Shown: in pieces, positions 31,416-42,213 of the stretch
Numbering within the stretch: the stretch's first letter is position 1
Layout of the letters: every line of letters starts with the position of its first letter
Source: Cantharellus purpuraceus
Taxonomy: Eukaryota > Basidiomycota > Agaricomycetes > Cantharellales > Hydnaceae
Length of the DNA stretch: 64,000 bases
Assembly (NCBI GenBank): GCA_025174535.1
Contig: JALBUN010000012.1
Span: 1-64,000 of the forward strand
Reading direction: 5' to 3'
Notes under the pieces: model-generated
Seen by the model: only the letters and a program-made list of their open reading frames with translations
The model's database searches: none
What the model was told of the DNA's origin: nothing
Position numbers and translations under genes: made by a program

Positions 31416-32555
31416 CTATTTTTTTTGGTCTGTTGCTTTAGCATCGGACTTGTCCGTCGTGGCGTTGGCGGCACGGCCCTTTGCCTTTGCTGCAGACGAG
31501 GTTGCCTTGTTGCAATCCTTGGCTTGGTGACCGGGCTTTCCGCAGAACAGACAGAGGTTGTTGTCCATGCGGCGCTGGTGTTCTTGCTGGGTAAGTTTTC
31601 CATCCTTTCCCAGCTTGGTGGAGAGGTCTGGAGTACTCTTGCGAGCTCTGGAGTTATTGCTGGTGCTGGGGTTGTTCTGACCGGAACTGGAAGCAGCAGC
31701 GTTACCAGTGTTTGATTTCTGGCCCAAATTGGCGGTAGCCCGCTTATCGGACCCCTTGTTGGACTTTGGGGTCTTGTCCGATGATTTGTCCGATTTGTTG
31801 TTGGCTGGATTTTCGCGGGAGACCTCGGATTGACGTTCCCAATAACGGGCGTCGATGGCTTGGGTGAGCTTGCGGAGGGTAGCCAAAGTATCCGGGTTAC
31901 CGATGCGTGATATCTCGTCCTTGATACGGGATGGGAGTCCAATGTAAAATTGGCATCGGAGTGCGGCGTTGCCCCATTGGACTTTCGGAGCTAGCTGCTG
32001 GAAACTCACAATGTATTTTGCGATTTTGTGATTTTCCTTCATCCAAAGTCGATTGAGTTCATTCTCGGCATCGGCCTCAGGGTTGTACGGACCGAAATTG
32101 GTCTGAAGTTCGGAGATGAAGTCGGAGTAGTCCTCTGACCATATCGGATCATCGGAGTCGTCCATGAGTGCTGGCTCGTAGTCCAGTGCGGTGCCCTTGA
32201 GATAGGACATGGCGAAGGTCACCTTTGCCCGATCGGATGTGAATGCATCGGGGTGATCGCGGAAATTCAACCGGCATTGCACCAAGAACAGCTGGAGTTT
32301 GCACAGATCAGAGCCATCGAATGGGTCGGGTTCTCAGACCTTGGTCTGGGACTTAGGGGCTTGTGGGTTACGGATGCTGCTAGCGAGCAGGGAGATGGCT
32401 TGCGCCAGATTTGGAGAGGGCGGGGTGTCATCTTCTTCATTGATGGCCTCTATGTGGTCCGTCGGTTCTTCGACGACCTTGGGGATGGTGTCGATGCTGG
32501 GGGCGGGTCCCTCGACGATTCGTGCGCGTTCAGAATTGGCGGTGGATCGTGGCAT
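31416..32555 (-). pseudogene. Gypsy-2 Gag, one premature stop
   Basis: The ATG at 32555 gives MPRSTANSERARIVEGPA. The frame continues through PFDGSD and a Ty3-type capsid (FLVQCRLNFRDHPDAF, YLKGTALDYEPAL, FGPYNPEADAENELNRL, GLPSRIKDEI) to a low-complexity Asn/Ser/Lys region and a zinc knuckle (CLFCGKPGHQAKDC), ending at 31416. The only break is TGA at 32334-32336 in KV*EPDPFDG, where CGA (Arg) is expected. The Gag start lies only about 35 bp from the LTR, leaving a very short leader. Confidence 0.85.
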
Positions 32556-32573
32556 TGGTAGGAGTGAGTATGG

Positions 32574-32585
32574 CAGTTCGAATAT
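32574..32585 (-). other. Predicted primer binding site of Gypsy-2 (self-priming)
   Basis: On the minus strand atattcgaactg begins 2 nt after the 5' LTR. It is the exact reverse complement of 12 nt inside that LTR (minus-sense cagttcgaatat, 32780 down to 32769), which lies about 32 nt after a TATA-like tatttaa (32806-32812 on the other strand). Confidence 0.7.
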
Positions 32586-32587
32586 AC

Positions 32588-32996
32588 TGTTACGCACTAG
32601 GTCCAATTGGGGTCGGAGATTGGGTCGGAGTCGGAGCACATCGTGGGGTCAGAACGGACTTGGCTTCAGCTTATGTGCTGCGCCCTCACTAATACCGGTG
32701 TCCGAGATTTTGGAGATGGAGTATGACTTACAGAGTTAGGATCGGACTTAGGAGCTAGGTGTGATTCAATATTCGAACTGGGGAATGGAGTCCCCAGTCG
32801 GCAACTTAAATACATATTTGAAATCTAATAATAATTACTCCGGTGATGGGTCTCTGAGGCCGACGGCCTTACATGAGTATGTCCAAGTCCAACGGGGACG
32901 GATGTCCAGGTTCCCAAATGGAGTATAGATTTCATATGCGCGGGGATCTGAGGGGATCGGGCAGGGATCTGGGCGTTAATGAATATAGTCATAACA
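32588..32996 (-). mobile_element. Gypsy-2 5' LTR
   Basis: 409 bp, paired with 14103-14511. The minus-sense TATA-like tatttaa is at 32812-32806 and the predicted RNA start near 32780, giving U3 of about 216 bp and R-U5 of about 193 bp. AGGTG follows at 32997-33001. Confidence 0.87.
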
Positions 32997-33055
32997 AGGT
33001 GAAGATGGGGATGGTGGAGGGGATGCTGTTGCAGCATCTGGCAATGGTGGTAAAG
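32997..33055 (-). pseudogene. Copia-1 fragment between two insertions
   Basis: AGGTG (TSD of Gypsy-2), 49 bp of copia integrase-RT linker, then TAAAG (TSD of the solo LTR-G2). It shows that two Gypsy-2-family insertions landed about 54 bp apart in opposite orientation. Confidence 0.7.
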
Positions 33056-33146
33056 TGTTATGACTATATTCATTAATGCCCAGATCCCCATCTGATCCAC
33101 TCAGATCCCCACACACATGAAATCTATACTCCATTTGGAAACCGCT

Positions 33147-34560
33147 GACGAGCCAGGACGCATCGAGGACGCATATCGAACTACTCTGACAGTCCAACTC
33201 CGCCAGTGTCTTTTCGTATCAACTTTTAAATAGCACCGCAACTCCCTCTCCACCTCAGTCCCTAATTCTAGCCATCGATTGTCACTTGTGTTTCATCACC
33301 ATTGATCATTATCAGCCTTCTATTCACACCGATCCTTTCATCATCATTCACATGGCTTCCCATTCTATTCCCCTCTCCAACATCACTTCTAATAATACGT
33401 CACACTGGTCTCTGGACACAGAGGACTATCAAAAATACACCGAGCTCCACGGGCATGTTAAGCCACCTCCACGTGTCAAAATACTTCCAAAACTCTTTCA
33501 ACATCCAAGATCCCCACCATGTCTCTCTTATTCCATTGGCGATCCCATATTCTTTCACAATTCCGTTGAACCATATACATTCCTCGACATTTCACCTCTA
33601 TATCGTAACATGGATAGAAGAGTCGAACGTGAGGTAGAATTTCAGTCGCCATCGCTGACCTATCCTCCCACTTCAATCCGACTCAGGTTACATCATGTCA
33701 GGCAAAGGGACCGAATACTCTTGGAACGGGATACCATATGGAGACGGATCACTAAGACAATAAGGAGTATTTGTTGTGGATGCTGACTGAAGTCCTCATG
33801 TGACTCAGGGTCAATTAACCTTCGGAGCCATAGGGAAGATGGTATTGGTGGACGTTTCTATTGTTCTTTTATATGACTCACCCCTGTTTCATCTCTTAAT
33901 TCATTCATACATGACTTACTCATCCTTGTTCTATTTTTGGTTCTTTTATTACTCATCACCCCCTATTCTTACAAAGATTACCCCTATCTGTCATTTCATT
34001 TCTCCATGATTTCCCCATTAGTAGTTCAACTTCACACGCTTTGTCAGCTGGCTTGATCAGCATTTCTTGCATCATATCGCATCATTTGCTCCTCATATTG
34101 TGTTGTTGTGCCCTGGGGATTTGTATATAAAAGGGCGCTAGTTTTTGCCTTTGGAATCAATCAACAAGTTTTCAGCCAACACTCTAAAGTCCAAGTCCAC
34201 ACTCTAAGTCTATGCTCTACGCTCTACATCACAATCCATCATCTCTACACTGAGGTAAAACACCTTGGTTCAACAATCAGATTTCCCTCCACCACCGAGA
34301 GGTTGCTTCTCTTGAAACCAGCTTTCGCGTACCTCCCAACCGGGCTCCGCATTGTCATCCAGTCACAGAGCACGATCAGCCATCAGGACCGACCTTTAGC
34401 TCCCATCCCCATCCAACCACAGAGCACTATCCCACTTCCCTGTTACTTACCCCTCGCCCTGATTGATCTTTGGAGTGCTGAACAACTGCGTTACACACCA
34501 TCTGTTTGCTAGGACCGTTGCGCGCAGGCTTATAGGATCTATTCCTTAAGCAAACCGACA
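33147..34560 (+). mobile_element. Solo LTR-X, copy 2, uninterrupted
   Basis: 1414 bp with the same ends as copy 1. It is flanked by CCGC (33143-33146) and CTGC (34561-34564), a 4-bp TSD with one CpG change. It preserves the empty Gypsy-1 site near 34437-34450. It contains the 144-codon ORF and TATA box. Confidence 0.8.
33352..33786 (+). CDS. ORF inside LTR-X copy 2
   Basis: Same protein as at 20336 with about nine substitutions, including R/H and T/M changes expected from CpG decay. Full length and open. It has the same W-S-x-D, PPPxV, YxIGxPxF and PYxF motifs that link it to Gypsy-1 ORF3. The TATA-like ttttaaata is about 120 bp upstream. Confidence 0.55.
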   Translation: MASHSIPLSNITSNNTSHWSLDTEDYQKYTELHGHVKPPPRVKILPKLFQHPRSPPCLSYSIGDPIFFHNSVEPYTFLDISPLYRNMDRRVEREVEFQSPSLTYPPTSIRLRLHHVRQRDRILLERDTIWRRITKTIRSICCGC

Positions 34561-35015
34561 CTGCCACATCTCCATCTACCTGTCCAATTGTCACCGCCGA
34601 TTCCACCCATCCATCTCCAGTTCCAATTGATGCATCAGCATCACCATAGGAACCTGGACATCCATCCCCATCGGACTCGGACATACTCATGTAAGGCCGT
34701 CAGCCTCGGAGACCCATCACTGGAGTAATTATTATTAGACTTCAAATATGTATTTAAGTTGCCTGACTGGGGACTTCAGTTCAAATATTGAATCACACCT
34801 AGTTCCTAAGTCCGATCCTAAGTTGTACTCCGTCTCTGAAATCTCGGACACCGGTAGTAGTGAGGGCGCAGCACATAAGCTGAAGCCAAGTCCATTCTGA
34901 CCCCCACGATGTAACCGACTCCTTCTCCGACTCCGAGCAAACCTCTGAGCAAACCTCTGAGCAAACCTCCGACCCAATCTCTGCCCCCCAATTGGACCTA
35001 GTGCATAACATAAAG

Positions 35016-37330
35016 GGGGAGTAGCTGGAGGAATAGCTGGAGGGAAAGTAGAGGTCTGGTGAATGGGCACATCATCAGGAAGTTGTACAAGTTGTTGTGG
35101 TGGATTGTGTGTGGTGGGTGTGTGTGAGTGGCCAGATTCATCAAAAATGACATCCCTGCTGATCAATACCCTCCTTTTAGCTGGGTCCCACAGTTGCCAT
35201 GCCTTAGTCCCATGTTCATATCCAATCATGACACACTTGGTAGAGTGTGATTCAAGGTGGCACCTTTTGGATTTAGGGACATGGACAAATGCAGTGGAAC
35301 CAAATACCCTGAAATGTTCAACAGACAGCTTGTGGCCATGCCAGGCTTCATATGGAGTCCCATGGGATAGCGCAGATGTGGGAGAGCAGTTGTGGAGAAG
35401 AGTGAATGCTAATGCTGCTTCTCCTCAGAGAGAAGGACCTAGTTGGGCATCATGTAACATGGAGATAATGCCTTCTTCCAGTGTCCTGTTGTAGCACTCC
35501 GCAACTCTATTCTGCTGTGGTGTTCCTGGTGTAGCGCTCTGCAACTCCACTCTGCTGTGGTGTTTCTGGTGTAGTCTTTTGCCTGAAGATCCCAGAGGGT
35601 GTGGTCAGGAAAGAGAATTGGTGCAATGAGTACTCTCCTCCTTTATCATCTCTCAGGGTTTTGATCTGTTTGCCAGTCTGATTCTCCACCAGTGCTTTGA
35701 ACTGCTTCAATGCGTCTAATGCCCCAGTCCTTGATCTTGATCAAGTACAGGCTCACAAAATGAGATTTGTCATCAATAAATGTGATCCAGTACCTAATCC
35801 TTGTCCGGTAGGCACCTTCAATGGACCATGAACATCAGAATGGATGAGTTGGAGGATGTCAGTGGCCCTGAAAGAGGCTTTCTTGGGGAATGAATCACGG
35901 TGCTGTTTACCATGAATGCATGCTTCACAGATTTTGGGGAATGGATTGTCTGATGTGATGTCCATCCCCTACACCATATTCTGCGTGATCAGCTGTTTGA
36001 CAGCATCAATCCCCAGGTGCCCAAAGCGACAGTGCCAGAGTTGTAGATCCAGTGACTTGGACACAGCAATGTGTGCAGTGTGAGAGAGAGTGTTTCCAGG
36101 TATGCCAGTCTCTCCTTGACCGTTGCAGTACATATCAGTTTGCCCAACTTGTAGAATTTCACAACTGCTCCTATGATTTCCACATGAATCTGATGGTGCA
36201 TGGTCAGGAAGAGGATGGAGAGAAGGCTGTTTGCAAGTTTGGGAACGTATAGTACATTGCTGAACAGTATAGGGTTCAAGTTTGGGTCATTTGGGCAAAA
36301 CATCACTGTGCCAATCCCTTCAGAGTACACAACACTATTGTCTGCTAATTCAATGGGAGCTCTATGAGGTTTGAGTTCCTTAAACCAATGGCGATGTGGA
36401 GTCATATATGTAATGAAGCCCCTGAATCAGTGTACCAAAGGGAACTGGTATCAGAGACAAGGTGTGCATGATGAGGAGAGGGAATGCTTGTGGTGGTAAA
36501 TGCTGATCCTGCAACTTCAACAACAGAGGAGGTAGATTCATCCGCCTGTTTTGCCTTCTGCTTCTGCTTCTTCTCCTGCTTAGTTGTCTGTCTGTGCTCC
36601 AGATTTGCCTTCTTGGCATTGGCTAGAGCAAAGCAAACATTGATGTCATGAGTGGATGCTTGGCAGAAGTTGCACCATTTAGAGGATGTTGAAGTAGGTG
36701 GTTTGTTGGACAGCATGGCTGATTGAACAGAACAATGCAGACAGTTGTTCTCCTCCGTGATAAAGGCTTCAATAACTTTGGCCTTGTTAATGTCCTTTTG
36801 AAGCAGTTATGCAGATGTGAAGCTGTCAAACTCTTCAGGAAGAGCTCTAATGAGTGTCATGATCACTAGTTCTTCGTCCTGTCTGGCCAGGGTATATGAG
36901 CCATCAGATGGACAAAGATTCTGGCAGAGCCGACACAACCAATCAGTGACTGGAGTGTCTCATCAGGAGCCTTCCATATATTGAAGAGTGCATCATAGGC
37001 ATTGAAACGAGTGCCTGCCTGCTTCTGAACATGGACCTTGTGCAGAGCCTCCCACATTTTCATCAGATCATCCTCTAATCCCTGAACATGAACTTGCTGC
37101 CCTTGTTCCAAGGTTGATGCAATGAGTCCAGCTGCTACCTCCTGATCCATTTCCCATTTCTCCATGGCTGCAGGTTCAGTGGGGCACTTCTTCTTGCCAT
37201 TGACAAGCATCCACAAGCCCTTTGAACACAACCTTGCAGTCATGTTGAATGCCCAGTCATGATAATTTGAATCTGAGAGGATGGGGAACTTAGGAGAGGG
37301 AGTGTCGTCATTGGAGGTGGTTGTAGACAT
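35016..37330 (-). pseudogene. Copia-1 Gag, protease and integrase
   Basis: The ATG at 37330 opens Gag (FPILSDSNYHDWAFNMTARL). Then come a zinc knuckle CX2CX4HX4C (CNFCQASTHDINVC, near 36690), protease (LWYTDSGASLHI, near 36430), the GAG-pre-integrase region (LFSNVLYVPKLANSLLSI), the integrase zinc end (CEACIHGKQHRDSFP), integrase core (IKTLRDDKGGEY) and its C-terminal GYEHGTKAWQLWDPAKRRV. Several frame breaks occur (near 36870, 36620, 36400, 35970 and 35500). At 35495-35580 a segment of about 45 bp (gcaactc..tctgctgtggtgtt) is tandemly duplicated. Confidence 0.83.
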
Positions 37331-37624
37331 GGTTTATAGATATGTGCAGCGAGGGATAGGTATGACTAGACAAGTTGGGTGAGATACAAGTATATTTTGG
37401 ATAAGTGTATACAAGTTCAAATGCAGTTTTTGATGATTGCAGGTGAAGAGATGACTGCTGGGAGAAACTGAGGGGAAAGGGGAGGATGTAATGGGTCCAA
37501 AAGTGAAGTGTGATTGAGGTTGAAGTTGTTGTTTAATGGGGAATGAGAGGGTTGGAAAAGGTGGATGGGAATGAGAGGATTTTGATGATATAAGTGTGTT
37601 TGAGCAACTGTTTAGAGCTGGAGG

Positions 37625-37639
37625 CTGAGGCCCATAACC
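37625..37639 (-). other. Copia-1 primer binding site (initiator tRNA-Met half-molecule type)
   Basis: Minus sense ggttatgggcctcag directly follows the 5' LTR. It closely resembles the copia-type PBS that pairs with the anticodon region of initiator tRNA-Met, so Copia-1 uses a tRNA fragment whereas the two Gypsy elements do not. Confidence 0.7.
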
Positions 37640-37795
37640 TGTAGAACTCAAAAGGGAAGATGTGTGTTATTAGATAAGCCAAACCACAAACTCAGCAAAA
37701 AAGCAAAATTGTAACACATAAAACACTCATATCTCCTCATAGAATAATCCAATCCATACCAGTCTTTTTAGGGACCTCCAGTGCATTCCAACACA
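37640..37795 (-). mobile_element. Copia-1 5' LTR
   Basis: 156 bp, matching 12136-12290 with about ten differences. It is followed outside by agcct..., which does not match the left-hand flank, so no TSD can be shown. Confidence 0.8.
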
Positions 37796-38368
37796 AGCCT
37801 TGCTTGTGTTGACTGTTGTGTCTGTGGATTCAGCATTGGTAGAGACTGAGAGGTAGATTATAAGGAGCTGCTGTTAAGATGAACTTTTTTTGTGGGTCAT
37901 CTGCTATGAACTGAGCTGGTGAGACCATGGGAAAAAGGTAATGAATGGTTGTGGTAAAGGATAAAGCATGCTCCCACACCCAGCAGATGGTCCTGAGTTT
38001 GGGGGGCAGTAGCAACACTTGATAGACCAAGCTAAGACTTTTCAGCATTGACATGTCTCATCAACTAACAACAGGAAATTGTCCGCCTGTGATAACCCAA
38101 GAACGTAACAAGACCGTCATGCATCTCTCGCCTCCTCCAGACTCTGTATTAGATTCTAGTTCTTTGCATCTCTAAGTGCATCCGAAAACATGAGAAGGCC
38201 ACACGCCATTGCAAATTGCGATCTCTTCCCCTCACTCCATAACCAAAATAAATGACTGTCCCCTCGTGTGCCCAGATGGCAGGATCGTAGAACAACAAGT
38301 GGGTAAAGAAATGAAAATCGGAAGCCACCTTCTCACTCTTCCTATGTTGGCTTAACCCGCTACAAGCC
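37796..38368. other. Border region between retrotransposon nest and gene island
   Basis: About 570 bp. An open frame on the minus strand (37830-38054) has no recognisable motif. I see no gene, tRNA or repeat match to the other elements. Confidence 0.4.
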
Positions 38369-39790
38369 TCATCCTGTTTTTTCTCTGCTATCGCAGCCAG
38401 TCTCATTTGTGAGCTGGCTCATTTCATCTTCAAGATACGGGGCATAAAATATACTCCTATCGACGACTCGTATAAGTGTCGGTATGGCGAGGACAGACCA
38501 GACAAGGAGGACGGCCGCCCCGTATATCGATCCGAGGACACGAAATAAAGTTGCGTCAAGCGCTACGGCTAGTTGAATAGTAAGGAGGGCTTGCACACCC
38601 TAATGAGGAGGAAGTGTCAGTATCACATGATCTGAACTTATTGACAGGAGAAAACAAAACATACGTTTGGAAAAACGAGCCCCCAGAAGGCCAACTTGAA
38701 CGGGATTGTGCGCCCTCGGAAAAGTACATCCCCAATAGCGATGAATGCCATGAAGAGCCACCACACGCCCAAGCACCACAACAAGAACGCGGCGAAGAGG
38801 CAACACACGTTGAGGATCCTGCCCGAGAGGTCATCCCCAAGCACGTTACCCGTACCCCACGGCAGCATGTCTTTGAAATTCTGTCCCGCGATGAGGAGAG
38901 AGTATCCTGCCTGGCCGCACGGGCCAAGAGGAAGGAAGGAAGAGATGATCATGTCAAGGTCCGGAAGGCCCTCTATGAGTATGCGGCGCATGTATATTGT
39001 TAAGATCATCAAGGCAAGGGATATACCGATGCAGACCATGACAATGGATACACCCATAGTCAGAAATGCATGGGGCAAGTGGATTGGAATGAGGGTTTGG
39101 GCGAGAAGTTGACCTGTTGAAGAGCATACAATGAGCGTGACGATAGGAAGCAGCCACACCGGTGTTAGGGTGGACATGGACTGGTCATGGCGTGTAGCCC
39201 TATATGGACGTGAAAACGATGAAAACATAAGGTGAGCGGATGCGAGACATACATGACATAGACAAGACCAAAACAGCATAGGAAGGATAGAATGCCGTCC
39301 AACCACCAGAAACCCCATAGTACGTACACGAATGTATTTCCTCCGAAACCCCAATACTTAAAAACAACGGCGAGACCCACAGTGATGAGTGTATCTGCCC
39401 CCATAGGAAAGCAGCCTAAATACAGGCTCTGGACGGGGTGGTGCAGCATGGAGTGCCAGGTGCGAGGGAACATGACAAAGGATGCTACTGACAAGGCGAG
39501 GAAGATGATGAAGAGGATGATGTTTAAGAAGAAGAACGCTAGAGCAAACCCGTTCATAACTTTCGAGCCGCCCCCGTATGGAAAGTTGTGAAATAAGGAG
39601 CTGATCACGCCGGTCCCCATATTGACAGCGAACCACGCAGGGGAAAAATGTCTTGCGCATACAAATTCAAGAATGAGTAAATGGTGCAGAAAAAAAAAAA
39701 AAAAAAAACAAAGAGGCGTACCGTATGACATCCCGGAATGACTTTTGGGACAATAATGGGTTCAATGTATGCGAAGTTGAATAATTTATC
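38369..39790 (-). CDS. Ssu1-type sulfite exporter (TDT / SLAC1-TehA family)
   Basis: A plasma-membrane transporter of the tellurite-resistance/dicarboxylate family; the fungal members export sulfite. The spliced minus-strand protein has HFSPAWFAVNMGTGVISS followed by HNFPYGG, the family signature, then about ten hydrophobic helices (ALAFFFLNIILFIIFLALS, LLPIVTLIVCSSTGQLLA, MVCIGISLALMILTIYM, LWCLGVWWLFMAFIAIGDV, VLGSIYGAAVLLVWSVLAI). It ends at 38369. Placed introns: 38600-38664, one near 39194-39249, and one near 39643-39722 that contains an A/T homopolymer of about 19. The first exon (LSQKSFRDVIR, 39723-39780) has no ATG in frame; the start is probably in another short exon just upstream. 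Confidence 0.85.
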
Positions 39791-40788
39791 TACAAGTCGG
39801 TGTAGTAAGCTTTAGTGAAGAAACCATCAATACTGCTCACCATCGCTCGTTGGACCTTAGCGGGGAAGAAAGGGTGTGCAACCCATCAGATCAGTCTTTA
39901 TAACCGGTCTCGGAGGTAGTGTCAGGGAGAAAGGCTTAGTGTCGCCGAAGCTCGGATTTGGCTCTGGAAGCGGCTTATATTTGACGGCTGCCAAGCCGAG
40001 CCGTCAACAAAATAGGTGAATATACGCTATATCACATTCAGAGGATACTTTACGGTTTATTACTGTTTAGACACCAGCCTTTGAAGTCTCAAGCCCTCTC
40101 CTGACTCGATTCTTGGAAGCCCGTAGCAATGTACGGGGGGGCTCGGTGGTCACCGCCGGGAACGCCCGTGACATTCCGGGAACTTATGTAATAGTAAAGA
40201 ACGCGTCCACTCCAACCCACAACACGACGTGTCTCGGCTCACATGGCTGCCATCCCGCCTATGTTGTTCTACAGCTCCTCTACCCTTCCACCACACATCC
40301 CCTTCTTTTACTGTCACCTGACCAGACACTTACAAATACAATGCGTGCACTTGGCACATCTACCCCGGCTCACCTCTCACCCTCAGCACACCTTACCCCC
40401 AGCTCACCTCTCTCTCACCGCCTCAGTTACCACAATCAGCCTCCCTTCCGTTCAAAAACCTTCATGCAAGCCGCGTGAGGATAGCTTCTATATCATGTTC
40501 CTGTCACCTGTGAGAAACATTAGTGACATTGGCGCTCATATTATCAAAATATATCAGCCATCCTAATAATTATTGGTAGCATACACTCTCTAGTACGACT
40601 GTATGGACTTTATGAGTGTAATATACGCTCACCTCAGTTGTAGATTGAACGACTGAGGCAAAAATTGCTAGCGCTGACAGCGCTTACTGTAACAATACAG
40701 CTGGGACTGTCTGTAGTCTGTGGGTGTGCATGTACTACTCGTTAGGACGGATTCCAATACACCTTATCATCTATATACCAACAACAGC
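39791..40788. other. Divergent intergenic region SSU1 / sirtuin
   Basis: About 1 kb between two divergently transcribed genes; it should hold both promoters. No coding signal that I can support. Confidence 0.4.
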
Positions 40789-41909
40789 ATGAGTCCTTCT
40801 TCCGATATGCAAGATTTCCGTGAGGTCCTTTCTTCTGCGAAGCAGGTCGTCATACTTGCAGGCGCTGGGCTCTCTGCTGGATCAGGTGCGTGATGCAGTT
40901 CACGCAAAGAGGCCTATAATGCGAAATGCGATGACGCAGGTATATCAACGTATAGAGGGCCTGGTGGATTGTGGATGAAGCAGGTATATGCCTCTTGAGA
41001 AATCATTACTAATTCATCATACCACACCCAGGACCCACAAAAACTGGCAACGCCAGAGGCATTCAAGCAAAACCCCAGTCTAGTCTGGCAGTTCTACCAC
41101 TATCGACGCGATATGCGAGTCATCTTTCTTTTTGTTCCTTCTTCAATCCTGATGTTTGAGTGTCAGATGCCTCCAAGCAACACCAAACGCAGCGCACCAT
41201 GCGCTTGCATCCCTTTCGCTCCCATCAACGCGCGCACGCCTACTTCCCTCTTTATCGGACCCGTGCCAGCCACCCCTCTTTATAACTCAGAACTTCGACT
41301 CACTCTCCCCGCGTGCCCTTGATGCCCTCGCCAATCAGCTCTCAAGTGAAGAGATGAAAGTTGCCCGGTCGCGCTTAATCGAAATGCATGGGTCGGCTTT
41401 CCGGACCACCTGTTTACAGTGCAAACATGTCAATTTCACGTACGACACACCGCTTGCTCCTGCGCTGAAGGGTCTTTCAGTAGACAATTACATGGACAAG
41501 GTCATACCAACCGATGAGCTGCCAAGGTGTGGGGGTCAGTTTTGGAATGGGTCGAATAGATTCGGCAAATGTGGCGGGCTTTTGAGACCTGGAGTGATAT
41601 GGTTTGGAGAGGTGCCTGAGGGGATGGGAGAGATCGCCAGGGTGTTGAACTGGACGGATGTCTTGATCGTGGTGGGATCTTCTTCGTTGGTGAGAGGAGA
41701 TAGATCTCAGTCCATGTCTGTCCTAATCTTATGGCACTCGTGATCATCGTTTTAAGGTTTACCCTGCAGCCGGGTTTGCCAAAACTGTCCAGCAACGAGG
41801 AGGCAAGGTCGCAGTGTTTAACGTCGAGAACTCCAAAGGAGATGATGAGGTTGACTTTCTGTTCTTGGGAGCCTGTGAGGAGACTATACCGAAGCTGTTC
41901 GATATCTAA
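40789..41909 (+). CDS. SIRT5-like NAD-dependent protein deacylase (sirtuin)
   Basis: Class III sirtuin, which removes acyl groups from lysines using NAD. The ATG at 40789 gives [14 protein letters not shown], then the NAD site [14 protein letters not shown] and [11 protein letters not shown]. The [33 protein letters not shown] and catalytic-His EMHGSAF motifs follow. Two zinc CX2C-type pairs are visible ([14 protein letters not shown] ... [16 protein letters not shown]), then VVGSSSL and [18 protein letters not shown]. It ends PKLFDI at 41907-41909. Introns lie near 40888-40940, 40982-41031, 41112-41166 and 41692-41757. The [15 protein letters not shown] start of the small domain and the RR before it are as in SIRT5-type enzymes. 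Subcellular site not evident. Confidence 0.87.
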
Positions 41910-42213
41910 AGACGGCAAAATGTTAAAGGCCCACAGCTCATACATGACATGGAGTGCCTATCGATATAAGATGCTGCCATAGCGTTGCATGCTTGTAGTT
42001 TAACATTTCGGCACCACGTTTATAGATAAGTTCTCAGCAATCGAGGCATTGGGTTTTGATAATATTTTTCGTGATCCTGTATTACAGTACAGTAATCACT
42101 GTACAAGAAAGGTATTGTACGTGTAACAGTACCGATGGCCACTGTAGTCACCCGAGTGATTACAAGAACGAAGCAAGCTAGCGGGGATCCAGACCGATCA
42201 CCTGTGCTGGTGT

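Larger units (their letters stand above)
14103..32996 (-). mobile_element. Gypsy-2: chromodomain Ty3/gypsy element with antisense gene, TSD AGGTG
   Basis: Two 409-bp LTRs (14103-14511 and 32588-32996) in the same orientation are flanked by AGGTG at 14098-14102 and 32997-33001. Gag and Pol run on the minus strand from the right LTR; between Pol and the left (3') LTR lies a gene on the + strand. Present length is 18.9 kb; subtracting LTR-Z twice, LTR-X and Gypsy-1 leaves about 8.2 kb. The LTRs differ at about seven sites, nearly all CpG transitions. Both share a roughly 100-bp internal deletion relative to other LTR-G2 copies, which supports their being a pair. Confidence 0.88.
33056..35010 (+). 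mobile_element. Solo LTR-G2 with TSD TAAAG, interrupted by LTR-X
   Basis: Starts tgttatgac and ends gtgcataaca, with TAAAG at 33051-33055 and 35011-35015. Net length is about 540 bp because it has the long-form block (34561-34670). LTR-X copy 2 sits at 33147-34560. Confidence 0.85.
12136..37795 (-). mobile_element. Copia-1 (Ty1/copia LTR retrotransposon), split by nested insertions
   Basis: LTRs lie at 12136-12290 and 37640-37795. The internal region survives in three pieces: 12291-14102, 32997-33055 and 35011-37639. Net length is about 4.8 kb, normal for copia. The order on the minus strand is LTR, initiator-tRNA PBS, Gag, protease, integrase, RT, RNase H, PPT, LTR. Interrupters are Gypsy-2 (TSD AGGTG) and a solo LTR-G2 (TSD TAAAG). 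The sequence is poor in CpG and all coding parts carry frameshifts, so this is one of the older layers. Confidence 0.85.

Noticed and set aside
12131..37800. Search for a Copia-1 target-site duplication
   Set aside because: Flanks ctgat and agcct do not match and the right flank does not continue the relic gene, so a TSD cannot be claimed.
38638..39003. Frames on the + strand opposite the exporter gene
   Set aside because: Shadows of the hydrophobic minus-strand exons, with charged residues mirroring the membrane helices.
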